Origin: Actinomadura pelletieri DSM 43383
GTDB lineage: Bacteria > Actinomycetota > Actinomycetes > Streptosporangiales > Streptosporangiaceae
Reading direction: 5' to 3'
Length of the DNA: 64,000 bases
Assembly: GCF_003634705.1 (NCBI RefSeq)
Contig: NZ_RBWU01000008.1
Span: 62,001-126,000 of the forward strand
The first letter of the stretch is position 1. Each line of letters starts with the position of its first letter. The translations under genes and the position numbers were made by a program. This document shows, one piece after another, positions 25,233 to 33,891 of this stretch. The notes under the pieces are model-generated. The model made no database searches and was not told the DNA's origin. It saw only the letters and a program-made list of their open reading frames with translations.

Positions 25233-26615
25233 TCAGACGGCGGACTGGGCCGGGACGCCACGAAGGTGGACCCAACCCTCGATCCTGAGTTTCTTCACCG
25301 TGCAGCTGATGGGCTCGTACTCGGCGGGGTTCACGTGCCCGGGGCCGTGGGCGATGACGGATTCGTAGACGAAGGTCGACGCGATGAAGCCGAGGTCGGC
25401 GCCGGTCGCGGCGAGGCGGTCCTTGAGCGGACGGGCGTCCAGGAGCCGGGCGGTGCGGATCAGCGCCCAACCGGACACGCCGGGCGGGTCGGGCATCACG
25501 GGCCCGACATGCACCGCGACCCTGAGCTGGATGCGGGCCGCGCAGTTCGACCGCTCGTTGTGGTGACGCAGCCGCACGGCCAGCGAGGCGATCATGGGGT
25601 CGATGACGGCGGCGGTCGGCACCTCGGGCGGGACGACGATCAGCGCGCCGTCGCCGCGGTCCTCGATATGGCAGGCGTGCCAGGGCACGGCCGACACCTC
25701 GAACGCCTCCTGGAGCAGGGCGTACATGGCGCGGCGCATGGCGAGGCGGTCACGGTCGTTGCGGTGGGGGGCGCTGAAGCCCGCGATGTCGGTGTAGACG
25801 ATCGTGCAGTTCTGACCCGCCCATGACGGGCTCGCGGGTGTGGGCGGGCCGGTCACCATGGGCCGTGTCGGCTCCTCCTCCGGGGGGAGGCGGGCCGCCG
25901 GCACGGTCGAATCGCCTGACGGAACCACGGAGGCCAGGCCGCCGTTGGTCGCGTGATCGGTTCGCGGGATCGGCATCGAACCGGTCGCGTACGCCTGACC
26001 GGCGTGTTGAAAGGGCGATGCCGCGGGCCGGTACGGCTCGGCTCGTGGGGGCGCGACGGCCATCTGCTCGGTCAGCCGGTGGTACACCTCGTGTTCCATG
26101 ATGGCGACCACGCGCGGATGGTCGCTGAGGTAGGCGACGAACTGCTGGGTGCTCATCCGCAGGCCGTGGACGGTCTCCATCGCGACGATGGTCGCCGACC
26201 GGCGGCGCAGCAGCAGGGCGGCGCGTTCACCGACGATGTCGCCGGGGCCGCGGAACGCGATGATCCGCTCGTGGCCGTCGCGGTTCACCGAGACCCTGAT
26301 CGAGCCGGACCGGACGACGACGGCATGGTCGGCGGCCTGGCCCTCGAACCACAGCACGGTGCCGACCGGGTAGACGACCTCCTCGACGTGGGCGAGCAGG
26401 TCGTTCCGCTCGTCCTCGGTGAGTGCGCCCCAGAAACCCTGCCGGAGGGGCGGCAGGGCCGCCGCGGTCGGGGCGGCGACGAGGAGGCGCGGGTCCTCGG
26501 CGTCGGCGGCCTCGAACTTGCCGGGGTCGGTGTGCACCTGCCGGACGAAGTTTCCGTGGCCGGTCTCGGACGGGACGATCTGGTCCGGGTCGTGCCGGCG
26601 GGTGTATCTGTCCAT
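25233..26615 (-). CDS. cNMP-binding domain fused to a nucleotidyl-cyclase-like domain
   Basis: This 460-aa cytoplasmic protein has a Crp-type cyclic-nucleotide-binding domain at about residues 60-185 (FRGPGDIVGERAALLLRRRS is the phosphate-binding cassette). A Pro-rich linker follows, then a class III cyclase-like domain from about 265 (IVYTDIAGFSA with the metal Asp; HIEDRGDGALIVVPPEV with the second Asp). The segment SGWALIRTARLLDA aligns with the usual V-N-x-A-A-R-L motif but has Ile where the catalytic Asn stands, so cyclase activity is doubtful. ATG 26615 is preferred over the TTG one codon earlier. It may sense cAMP/cGMP. It is convergent with the histidine kinase gene. Confidence 0.82.
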   Translation of the reverse strand: MDRYTRRHDPDQIVPSETGHGNFVRQVHTDPGKFEAADAEDPRLLVAAPTAAALPPLRQGFWGALTEDERNDLLAHVEEVVYPVGTVLWFEGQAADHAVVVRSGSIRVSVNRDGHERIIAFRGPGDIVGERAALLLRRRSATIVAMETVHGLRMSTQQFVAYLSDHPRVVAIMEHEVYHRLTEQMAVAPPRAEPYRPAASPFQHAGQAYATGSMPIPRTDHATNGGLASVVPSGDSTVPAARLPPEEEPTRPMVTGPPTPASPSWAGQNCTIVYTDIAGFSAPHRNDRDRLAMRRAMYALLQEAFEVSAVPWHACHIEDRGDGALIVVPPEVPTAAVIDPMIASLAVRLRHHNERSNCAARIQLRVAVHVGPVMPDPPGVSGWALIRTARLLDARPLKDRLAATGADLGFIASTFVYESVIAHGPGHVNPAEYEPISCTVKKLRIEGWVHLRGVPAQSAV

Positions 26616-27457
26616 CAACGCACCCCGCTGTCGCTCGACGGGACGGCGAGTGGTGGTCGTGTGGGGTGATGGATGTCAATGGTCGGGGGGAGAAATTCAT
26701 GGCTTGACATATCGAGAACCCCAAGTCCCGAAGCACTTCTTCGGCTGCCGTCCGTCCACCTACCTGGGATTGCTTGGCGTCGTGTCGTCCGTTCGGCCGA
26801 AGTCGCGTTCACCTATAGCCCGAACCGCATGATCGCGGTTAGACTGGGTGAGTCCGCACAGAACGTTTTGGCAGGTCAACGGGGATCTTCCTGTGTTCCT
26901 CGCAGCATCCCCGGCGTAACCGGCCGGTACGGTCTTACGCGGTCTCGAGGAGTCGCTCTCCGCTTTCCCTCGATCGTCTTGGCTCGCAACCGGTGGTCGG
27001 TGGAAGGCGGCGGGCGGCTCTATTTCCTTTTCTGTCGATGCCGAGATTTCTGTACTTCGTGGCGTCCTCCCCGTGGGCGTGTGTCCGTTTCCTTATGGTT
27101 CGGCGGTGTTCGTTGCGTTTCCGCCACCGGTGGGGAGTGCTGGGACGGAGTGTGCGCGTTCCGGCCCGGCCCTCACCCTGTGTCAACTTCGACCTCGGTG
27201 CGTAGGTGGCAACATGTCCGCTCGCAAGTTAGCGTCTGCTACTTTGCTACCTAGCACATTACAACATAGTCTACGGGTATGCAGCAGTCTGGAAGCTTCA
27301 ACACGGAGTTTCGGGTGGTATGACGGGGTCCGGCCCTCGGGGGCAGGTTTGCCGGGCCGCGTCAGGTAGCGCGATGGCGGGACGTACCGTGCCATGTAAC
27401 GGGCCGACAGGTTGCATGCAGGCTGGTAGCACCCACTACATAGAGTGAGCGATTGAG
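26616..27457. other. Long intergenic region, no gene seen
   Basis: This stretch of 842 bp between two divergently transcribed regulators is lower in GC in its last 250 bp than the flanking genes. The long open frame from 26673 has a Cys/Arg/Ser-rich composition unlike a protein and is not called. ACCGGCCGGT near 26920 is a short palindrome. The AT-rich stretch around 27235-27290 is the likeliest promoter area for the XRE gene at 27458, but no clear -10/-35 was assigned. Confidence 0.5.
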
Positions 27458-28330
27458 ATGACCAGTGATCAGGGGCCCGTCGTCCAGGGAGCACTGCTGC
27501 GCGCCGAGCTCGTCCGTCTGCGCAAGGAGAAGGGGCTGACCCAGGAGCAGGTCGCCGGGCAGCTCGAATGGTCGCCGTCGAAGCTGATCCGGGTGGAGGG
27601 CGGTAAGAACGCCATCACCCGGACGGACTTGCAGGCCCTGCTCACCGTGTACGGCGTCACCGACGAGGCACACCAGGAGCGGCTGCAGTCGCTGGCCCGC
27701 GGCGCGCGCGAGCCCGCCTGGTGGAACAAGTACAAGGGCGAGTTCGACCCCAGCTTCCTGAACTACGTGGGCTACTCGGCGGGCGCGTCCTACATCCGGC
27801 AGTTTCACGGGACGGTCGTCCCGGGGCTGATCCAGACGCCCGAATACGCCCAAGTGCTCGCCACGGGGCGGGCGTCCGAGCACGGCAGGGTGATGGCGGC
27901 GAAGCTGCGCGTCGAGCGGCAGCAGGAACTCGCCAAGCGGCGCAATCCCCCGCGCCAGCACTGCATCATCGACGAGGCCGTCATCCGACGCCATGTGGGC
28001 ATCAAGGTCGATCCGGCGATCATGCCCAACCAGCTGCACCACATCGCCGACACCGCCGAGGCCAGCGATCTGCTGACGGTCAGGATCATCCCGTTTAAGG
28101 AGGGCGCGCACCGGGGCCTCGAAGGCCCGTTCAGCCTTCTGGAGTTCGAGGGCGATTTGGACGACATCCTTTATCTGGAGCGTCGGGTGGGCGCCAGCCT
28201 GATGGTCACCGGTGACGACGTCAGGATCCACGAATACCGCGACACGTTCGAACTCCTCCTGGAACAGTCACTGTCGCCCGACGAGTCGATCGCCCTGCTC
28301 CGGCAGGCGGCCGAGGACCTCATGGCCTGA
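27458..28330 (+). CDS. XRE regulator with DUF5753 domain
   Basis: This 290-aa protein has an N-terminal XRE HTH (about 12-80; LRKEKGLTQEQVAGQLEWSP) followed by the DUF5753 effector-like domain (about 95-280; GLIQTPEYAQVLATG and FSLLEFEGDLDDILYLE are diagnostic). This architecture is almost confined to actinomycetes, where such proteins (WhiJ and AbaA-locus relatives) affect development and antibiotic production and pair with small DUF397 proteins. A DUF397 gene lies 260 bp downstream on the same strand, which supports such a pair. ATG 27458. Confidence 0.92.
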   Translation: MTSDQGPVVQGALLRAELVRLRKEKGLTQEQVAGQLEWSPSKLIRVEGGKNAITRTDLQALLTVYGVTDEAHQERLQSLARGAREPAWWNKYKGEFDPSFLNYVGYSAGASYIRQFHGTVVPGLIQTPEYAQVLATGRASEHGRVMAAKLRVERQQELAKRRNPPRQHCIIDEAVIRRHVGIKVDPAIMPNQLHHIADTAEASDLLTVRIIPFKEGAHRGLEGPFSLLEFEGDLDDILYLERRVGASLMVTGDDVRIHEYRDTFELLLEQSLSPDESIALLRQAAEDLMA

Positions 28331-28590
28331 CCCCAGCCCCGCGACTCGACCGGACCGGAGGTGACGGCCGCAGCGAAGCACCCACAAGGCGAGTGGCCTT
28401 CATAGCACGCAGCGTGATCTTGTGTTCCCTTGTAGTCGAGGTAACTCGAACCGTTTACACTCGTGATCGGGAATTAATCCACAAGGTCGTGGTTTGCCGT
28501 GCCCTGCTTGGTGCTCGCCCGGGCGGGTGTTCTCGTCGGCTCGGTCGAAGGAGACGGCACCCGCCCGGCAATGGATGGAGGGTTGCTGGG

Positions 28591-28800
28591 ATGGTGTACC
28601 GATCGCTTCACGGAACGACGTTGAACTGGCGCAAGGCCAGCCATAGTGAAGACAGCGATTGTGTGGAGGTGGCGACGCTGGGCTCCTCGGTGCTGGTCCG
28701 CGACTCGCGGGACCATGCCGCCGGCGTCCTCACCCTTGATTCCGTTCAGTGGAATGCACTGCTGAACGCCGTCCGAAGCGGGGATCTCGACGGGTGTTGA
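28591..28800 (+). CDS. DUF397 domain protein
   Basis: This small protein of 69 aa, MVYRSLHGTTLNWRKASHSE followed by DSDCVEVATLGSSVLVRDSR, has the DUF397 signature (W-x-K-S/A-S-x-S, then C-V-E-V-A and V-R-D-S). DUF397 proteins are the usual partners of XRE-DUF5753 regulators and may behave as antitoxin-like or co-regulator proteins. ATG 28591 has GGAGGGTTGCTGGG upstream. The longer open frame to 28393 is not coding in character. Confidence 0.88.
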   Translation: MVYRSLHGTTLNWRKASHSEDSDCVEVATLGSSVLVRDSRDHAAGVLTLDSVQWNALLNAVRSGDLDGC

Positions 28801-29101
28801 GTCGCGTGACTCTTTTTTGCGCCCGCACTCGAAAATTGTCGAGCATGGTGATTGTCGGAAGGCTTGACTGGCTACTCCTGACATAACGCTGAGAGGTGCC
28901 CCGTAAGGGAATCCTGAACCGCCTCTGTTCGCCCCCGTCCTCTCGACGGAACCCCAGATGTGTCGACGGTCGGCGGTCGGGCCGGGCCCGCACTCCACCA
29001 AGTCGCCCCGGCACGACCGCCACCCACGAACCCGCATCCGGCACCGTTCATGATCAGCAAAGAAACGCCGCCATCCCCTGCGACACGAAACCGGCCCCGC
29101 C

Positions 29102-29199
29102 CGCACCGGACCACGCGCACCGGACCACGCGCACCGGACCACGCGCACCGGACCACGCGCACCGGACCGCCCGCACCGGACCGCCCGCACCGGACCGCG
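29102..29199. repeat. Seven tandem copies of a 14-bp unit
   Basis: The unit CGCACCGGACCACG is repeated without gaps seven times. The first four copies are identical, copies five and six end in GCC and the last in GCG. Fourteen is not a multiple of three and no gene spans it. The preceding stretch from 28801, about 300 bp after the DUF397 stop, holds no recognisable gene. Confidence 0.9.
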
Positions 29200-29690
29200 T
29201 GCAGCGCGTCCCGCTACCGCAGGTGGCGCTGCGGTGATGGCGTCCGCGAACCGGCTCTACGACACCCGCGCCCGCGCTTCCTGTCCCCGTACGGGCGCTG
29301 TCGGCAGACGGTTGGACGGCGAGGCGTCGACGGGCTGGTCGTCAGTAGCGGGACCGCCTGGTGATGCGCGCGGAACCTGCCCCCACACGAACCGGGCCGC
29401 GTGCAGCGCGCCCCGCTACCGCAGGTGGCGCTGCGGTGATGGCGTCCGCGAAGCGGGGCCGCGACGCCCGCGCCGCGCCGCCGCGCTCCCTGGCGTTGCA
29501 CGGGCGCTGCCGCCAGAGGGTTGGGCGGCGAGGCGGCGAAGGGGCGTCGTCGTCAGGGAGGGTGATGCGTGCGGAACCTGCCCCCGCCTCGCCGCTGTGG
29601 GCGGCGTTGCGGTGTCGGCGTCTGCGCTGTGTTACCGCGCGCTCTGGTGTCGTATAGAGCGCTGTTGGGAAGTGGTTGGGCGGCGAAGGG
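29200..29690. repeat. About 185-bp degenerate tandem repeats abutting a gene 3' end
   Basis: Two diverged copies, about 29199-29390 and 29399-29583, share CGCTACCGCAGGTGGCGCTG, CGGTGATGGCGTCCGCGAA, then GGGCGCTG, GGTTGG-CGGCGA and GATGCG-GCGGAACCTGCCCC in the same order. A third, weaker copy runs from about 29585 into the stop-codon region of the minus-strand gene at 29694. No gene is called inside. Confidence 0.7.
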
Positions 29691-29693
29691 GCG

Positions 29694-30476
29694 TCAGTAG
29701 AGGAATGGGAGGGGGGTGCCGTTGGCTCCGGTGAGGTCGTTTCCGTCGGAGCGGCCCATCAGCCAGGCGAGTAGGGACGCCTCCGTTCCCGAGACGAGGG
29801 TGTCGCCGTCGCCGAACTCGCGGGCCGTGTCGGTGGCGCGCAACCGCAGGTGGGGCGCGTCGTCCCGGCGCGCGAAGGACGCGACGACGCCGCCGAGCGT
29901 GCGCGTGGTGAACGCGGCGGGCCAGTGGCGGGGCAGGAAACCCGCGTCGAGGTCGACATGGTGGACGAGGACCTCGGTGAGGCGGGAGTCGGAAGCGCGG
30001 GCGGCGGGATGGCGTGCGCCCGACGTCCATTGGACGACGTGCTCCCATGCCTCGTCGGGCATCAGCGTGTAGGCGTCGGCGAACCGTTGAGCGCTGTTGC
30101 GCACGTCCGCCAGGAGTGCCGCGGCGGAACGTCCGGCACCGGCTTCGATCTCGGCGGCGCGGGCGTCCAGGCTCGGGTACTCGGCGGCCTCGACGCCCGT
30201 GCGGGCCCAGGTGAGCAGGCGGGTGCCGCCGTCGGCGTTCCGCGCTATGTGGGTGAGGACATGGCCGCGCGTCCAGCCGGGGAGGAGCGACGGGCCGCGG
30301 ACGTCGCCGTCGTTGAGTCGCGCCGCGGTGGCGAGGAGAGATCGCGTCGCGGCGGTGATGGAGGCGAGCGGCTCGACCGGGGTCGTGCGGGGGAGTAACG
30401 GGTCAGCGGACGCCGCGGGGCCGGAACTGGACGCTGATCCGGGGTCCGGCGACGCGGGTGGTCTTCGGGATGGCAT
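29694..30476 (-). CDS. Maleylpyruvate isomerase-family mycothiol-dependent enzyme
   Basis: This 260-aa protein of the DinB/mycothiol-dependent maleylpyruvate isomerase superfamily has SLLPGWTRGHVLTHIARNAD (N-terminal helix with the metal-binding His) and LTEVLVHHVDLDAGF (second and third His) in the order typical of the family. It probably uses mycothiol as thiol cofactor. The substrate is unknown, as this family also covers uncharacterised thiol transferases. The only usable start is ATG 30476, which puts 74 bp inside the AlkB gene upstream, so the two are translationally coupled. Degenerate tandem repeats begin right after its stop. Confidence 0.78.
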   Translation of the reverse strand: MPSRRPPASPDPGSASSSGPAASADPLLPRTTPVEPLASITAATRSLLATAARLNDGDVRGPSLLPGWTRGHVLTHIARNADGGTRLLTWARTGVEAAEYPSLDARAAEIEAGAGRSAAALLADVRNSAQRFADAYTLMPDEAWEHVVQWTSGARHPAARASDSRLTEVLVHHVDLDAGFLPRHWPAAFTTRTLGGVVASFARRDDAPHLRLRATDTAREFGDGDTLVSGTEASLLAWLMGRSDGNDLTGANGTPLPFLY

Positions 30477-31020
30477 GCTCCCATGTTCGTTGGCAGCTTC
30501 CGCCCATCACAATAAGGTCGCCGTGTCCGAGTTCGTGACGGATCGTCCGGCCGCCTCCGCGGGGACGCAGCAGCAGGCTCCGCGGTGTTCCGACCGAGAG
30601 GATCGCGACCATCGTGTCGTGCGTGGCGCCGCGGCCGATCCGGTCTCCGTGCCAGGCGACGCTGTCGCGGCCGTCCCGGTACAAACACAGACCGGCGGTG
30701 CGGAACGGCTCCCCGAGTTCGTCGGCGTAGTGGGTGTCGAGGGCGGCCTTGGCGGTGTCCAGGACGGGATCGGGTAGTTCGTCCCCCTCGGTGTAGAAGG
30801 CGAGCAGGCGCGGCACGTCCACGACCCGGTCGTACATGTGGCGGCGCTCGGCACGCCACGGGACGGACGTGAGCAGCCGCTCGAACAACGCGTCCGCGGC
30901 GGGAAGCCAGCCGGGCAGGACGTCTATCCAGGCACCGTGCGCCAGTCGCGTCCGTCGCGCCGAACTCAGTGGACGCGGGCCGCTCTCGTCCGTGTCGTCC
31001 AGCAGCGAAGCCTGAAACAT
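30403..31020 (-). CDS. alkB: AlkB-like 2OG-Fe(II) dioxygenase
   Basis: This 205-aa enzyme of the AlkB family shows the iron ligands in SVAWHGDRIGRG (His-x-Asp) and TWEHAIPK (distal His), and the 2OG-binding Arg in RISVQFRPR at the C-terminus. It repairs alkylated bases by oxidative demethylation. ATG 31020 (MFQASLLDD) is preferred because family members begin with a similar FQ-x-S-L-F-D sequence. Alternatives are ATG 31050 and 31062. It overlaps the start of the mycothiol-dependent enzyme gene. Confidence 0.88.
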   Translation of the reverse strand: MFQASLLDDTDESGPRPLSSARRTRLAHGAWIDVLPGWLPAADALFERLLTSVPWRAERRHMYDRVVDVPRLLAFYTEGDELPDPVLDTAKAALDTHYADELGEPFRTAGLCLYRDGRDSVAWHGDRIGRGATHDTMVAILSVGTPRSLLLRPRGGGRTIRHELGHGDLIVMGGSCQRTWEHAIPKTTRVAGPRISVQFRPRGVR

Positions 31021-31146
31021 GCCTCCACTGTATTCGGCGATGTCAAACATGTGTTCGATCATCGGCTGCCCGACGAGCGTGGTCGGGTCGCGAACATGCG
31101 GCGGACGGTGTCGTGGTTCAGGGGGCTGCTCGCACGAGCCCGCGCG

Positions 31147-32013
31147 TCAGAAGTCCTTCAGCATCTCCTTGAGGAGGACGAGGGTGCGGGCCGGGGAGGC
31201 GGCGCGGATGGCCAGGGAGTCCATGATCTCTTTGTAGCGGTCGGCCTCCTTCCCCTCCGGATAGCGGGCGCCGGTCAGTTGTTCGAGGTAGACGACGTCG
31301 TCCAGGTCGTGCTCGGCGAACCGGACGATCGTGATCGGCCCGCCCAGTGCGAGATGGCCGCCCGCGGCGAACGGCAGGAGCTGCACCTTCACGTTCGGCA
31401 TGTGCTCCGACACGGTGATCAGATGCTCGATCTGGGCGCGCATCGTCGCCGTTCCGCCGATGGGTCTGCGTAGCGCCGCCTCATCGATCACCGCCCAGAA
31501 CCTGAGGGGGGAGACGGGACGGCGAAGGACGTCCTGCCGGGCCATCCGTACCTTGAGCCGCCGGTCGAGCCCGTCATAGGCCGCGTCGTAATGCTCCAGC
31601 CCGATGACGGCCCGCGCGTAGTCGAACGTTTGCAGGAGCCCCGGGACGTACTGCACCTCGTATGCGCGGATCGTCGTCGCCGACTGCTCTAATCCGACGT
31701 ACTGCTCGAACCAGCCCGGTACCACGTCGCCGTAGCTCTGCCACCAGCCCGGCCGCTTCGCCTCCTGGACGAGTTCGATGAAGCTCTCACGCTCGGCCTC
31801 GTCGTCGAGGCCGTACAGGTCGAGCAGGTCCAGGACGTCGCGGACCTTGAAACCGTGCCGACCGAGTTCGAGACGGCACATTTTGGACGCCGATCCGCGG
31901 ATCGCCGCCCCGGCCTCCGCGCGTCCGATTCCCTTCTCCTCTCGCAGCCGCCGCAGGCGCGCGCCGATCTGCATGCGCAACGCGGTCGGACCGGTCTGCC
32001 GATGATCAAGCAC
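31147..32013 (-). CDS. XRE regulator with DUF5753 domain
   Basis: This is a 288-aa second member of the XRE-DUF5753 family in the window. The HTH is at about residues 12-75 (RLREEKGIGRAEAGAAIRGS) and DUF5753 at about 95-280 (YVPGLLQTFDYARAVIG; ITIVRFAEHDLDDVVYLEQL). I took GTG 32013, preceded by CTGGAG, over an upstream start at 32085 that adds an Arg-rich stretch. No DUF397 gene adjoins it. The AlkB gene lies 126 bp downstream on the same strand, so a functional link is possible but unproven. Confidence 0.88.
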   Translation of the reverse strand: MLDHRQTGPTALRMQIGARLRRLREEKGIGRAEAGAAIRGSASKMCRLELGRHGFKVRDVLDLLDLYGLDDEAERESFIELVQEAKRPGWWQSYGDVVPGWFEQYVGLEQSATTIRAYEVQYVPGLLQTFDYARAVIGLEHYDAAYDGLDRRLKVRMARQDVLRRPVSPLRFWAVIDEAALRRPIGGTATMRAQIEHLITVSEHMPNVKVQLLPFAAGGHLALGGPITIVRFAEHDLDDVVYLEQLTGARYPEGKEADRYKEIMDSLAIRAASPARTLVLLKEMLKDF

Positions 32014-32174
32014 TAGATCTCCAGCACCTCGAACGTCGCGACAACTCTGGGAGGGTCTCACACGCCATGACGGACGCGCAGGCAACCTTCGGTCAGAGAT
32101 ATGTAACTACCAGCCGACCGTGCAAATCGCATGATCCTGGTTGAACTCGCAGGAGGGATCGTTCCACCACGGTG

Positions 32175-33221
32175 TCACCGACCGCGCACCAGAAGATCCA
32201 GATCGGCTCTCGTCACCCGGGCCCGCTCGGCGACCCGGTCACGGTCCGTGCCCGCCGTGGCGACGATCTCGATGGCCCGCAGCAGCATCGTCGGCTGTTC
32301 CAGCGGCTTCGGGAATCCCGGTTCACGCCGCCGCCAGCCTCGTGAACTCAGCGCGCTCATCGCGTTCCGGTAAACGGTCTCATTCATGATCCGCAGGGTG
32401 CGGGCCCGGTAGAGCAGGGCCGCCATGCTGACGCCCCAGGTCGCCTTCAGCTCGGCCAGCCGGTCCCAGTCGGCGGTCTGCGGTAGTTCGCCGCCGATGT
32501 CCTCCTCCGGCATCAGAAACTCGGCCGCGAACCTGTTCGCCTGATCCTCGACGATCTTCTCCCCGGGTTCGGCGTCGGCGTGCATCACCAGATGCCCCAG
32601 CTCGTGGGCGCCGTCGAAACGGTTCCGCCAGTAGTCGCCCTTGGCCGGATTGAAGAAGACCATGGGCCGTGGATGGACGCCGACACTGAACGCGTCGACC
32701 CGCTCCGCCGCGTCCGGCAGCACGAGCACGATCACACCGTGCCCTTCCAGGAGCCTGACCACGTGCGGTACCGGGCCCGGCTCACCCAGCAGGGCCTTCC
32801 GCGCGACACGGGCCGCCTCGACCGGACCGTTTCCGGCGATCTCGTCCGGCGACACCACATACTCCGGGAGGTCGACCTCGGGGAAGTCGACAAGGTCCTC
32901 CAGCGCGGCGACCACGTCGGTGGCGATCCGCCCGTAGGCCAGGGCTTGGTCACGCTCGATCTGGCTGGTCGACCGCAACGACCGGAAATGGGCACCGTCC
33001 AGCGACACGGGACTCCGCCCGCCCTGGAAGAACTCGACGGGCACCCCCAGGGCGATCGCCAGGCGCCGTACCATCGGCTCCTCGGGCGCCTGCACCCCGG
33101 CCTCGTACCGTCCGATCGCCTTCGGTGTCGTTCCGACGGCCTGCGCGACCTGGTTCTTACGCAATCCCCTGAGCCGCCGGGCGAGTGTCAGCCGCTCGCA
33201 GTCGAACAGCACCCGCGCCAC
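32175..33221 (-). CDS. XRE HTH fused to ImmA/IrrE metallopeptidase
   Basis: This 348-aa protein has an XRE HTH at about residues 12-70 (RGLRKNQVAQAVGTTPKAIG) and an ImmA/IrrE-type zinc peptidase domain at about 150-290 with FDGAHELGHLVMHAD (HExxH). The C-terminal about 60 residues are basic and unassigned. Such proteins cleave repressors or act as auto-regulated antitoxin-like switches, often in mobile or stress loci. GTG 33221 follows the 211-aa gene's stop by 6 bp, so the two form a pair. Confidence 0.87.
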   Translation of the reverse strand: MARVLFDCERLTLARRLRGLRKNQVAQAVGTTPKAIGRYEAGVQAPEEPMVRRLAIALGVPVEFFQGGRSPVSLDGAHFRSLRSTSQIERDQALAYGRIATDVVAALEDLVDFPEVDLPEYVVSPDEIAGNGPVEAARVARKALLGEPGPVPHVVRLLEGHGVIVLVLPDAAERVDAFSVGVHPRPMVFFNPAKGDYWRNRFDGAHELGHLVMHADAEPGEKIVEDQANRFAAEFLMPEEDIGGELPQTADWDRLAELKATWGVSMAALLYRARTLRIMNETVYRNAMSALSSRGWRRREPGFPKPLEQPTMLLRAIEIVATAGTDRDRVAERARVTRADLDLLVRGR

Positions 33222-33227
33222 CTCTTG

Positions 33228-33863
33228 CTAGGCCGATTTCGTCTCCCCACGGAGCCGCACCGGGACGTCCTCATGGTCGTCCCACAGCGGCATCGTCCGC
33301 TCGACGAGCTTACGACGTGGATCGGGTCCGAGGGTGTCGTCCAGCTCCTTCACCCAATGCCAGGCGGTACCGCCGTCGGCGTTCCACCTGGGGCGACCCA
33401 GGAACAGCTCCAATTCCAGCGGCTCGTCGGTGGCGCTGTGCGCGAGCACCAACGTCACGACCCCGGGCGTGTCGCGCTGGATGCCGAGCGGCAGCTCCAG
33501 CTGCGGATCCTCGACGTAACCCTGCCGCGCGACGGCCTGCTTGGTGGGGCTGTCACGATCCCAGCGAATGCCGTGCACGTTGCCGAACTCGTGCCGCTTC
33601 AGCAGAATTCGGTACGGACCGTAGCGCCACCCCGGGGAACCGTTGAGATCGTCCCGGACGACCTGAGGCTCGTCCTCGAAGGCGCGGTCGATCCGCGTGG
33701 CCAGCACGTCGAACGAGCTGACCCCGTACGAGCGTTCCGTGAAGCCCGCCGCCCGGCTCAAAGAACCCAGAACGGCCAGCGTCGCGTCTCGGTGGGCCTC
33801 CCGCAGGGCATGCAGGAAGCCCGCTGCCAGAAGCTCGTCCCAAGCGACCCTGTCCTCAGCCAC
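33228..33863 (-). CDS. Hypothetical protein paired with the XRE-ImmA gene
   Basis: This 211-aa mixed alpha/beta soluble protein (DRVAWDELLAAGFLHALRE at the start, RYGPYRILLKRHEFGNVHGI in the middle, WHWVKELDDTLGPDPRRKLV near the end) has no motif that I can assign. GTG 33863. Its position as first gene of a two-gene unit with an XRE-ImmA regulator/peptidase, 6 bp apart, suggests that it is the partner (toxin, substrate or sensed protein). That is inference from context only. Confidence 0.65.
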   Translation of the reverse strand: MAEDRVAWDELLAAGFLHALREAHRDATLAVLGSLSRAAGFTERSYGVSSFDVLATRIDRAFEDEPQVVRDDLNGSPGWRYGPYRILLKRHEFGNVHGIRWDRDSPTKQAVARQGYVEDPQLELPLGIQRDTPGVVTLVLAHSATDEPLELELFLGRPRWNADGGTAWHWVKELDDTLGPDPRRKLVERTMPLWDDHEDVPVRLRGETKSA

Positions 33864-33891
33864 GCGCCCACTCTAAACAGCCGGACCGACA

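Noticed and set aside
26673..27254. 193-codon plus-strand frame in the gap before the XRE gene
   Set aside because: Composition rich in Arg, Ser, Cys and Trp, no domain, no ribosome site.
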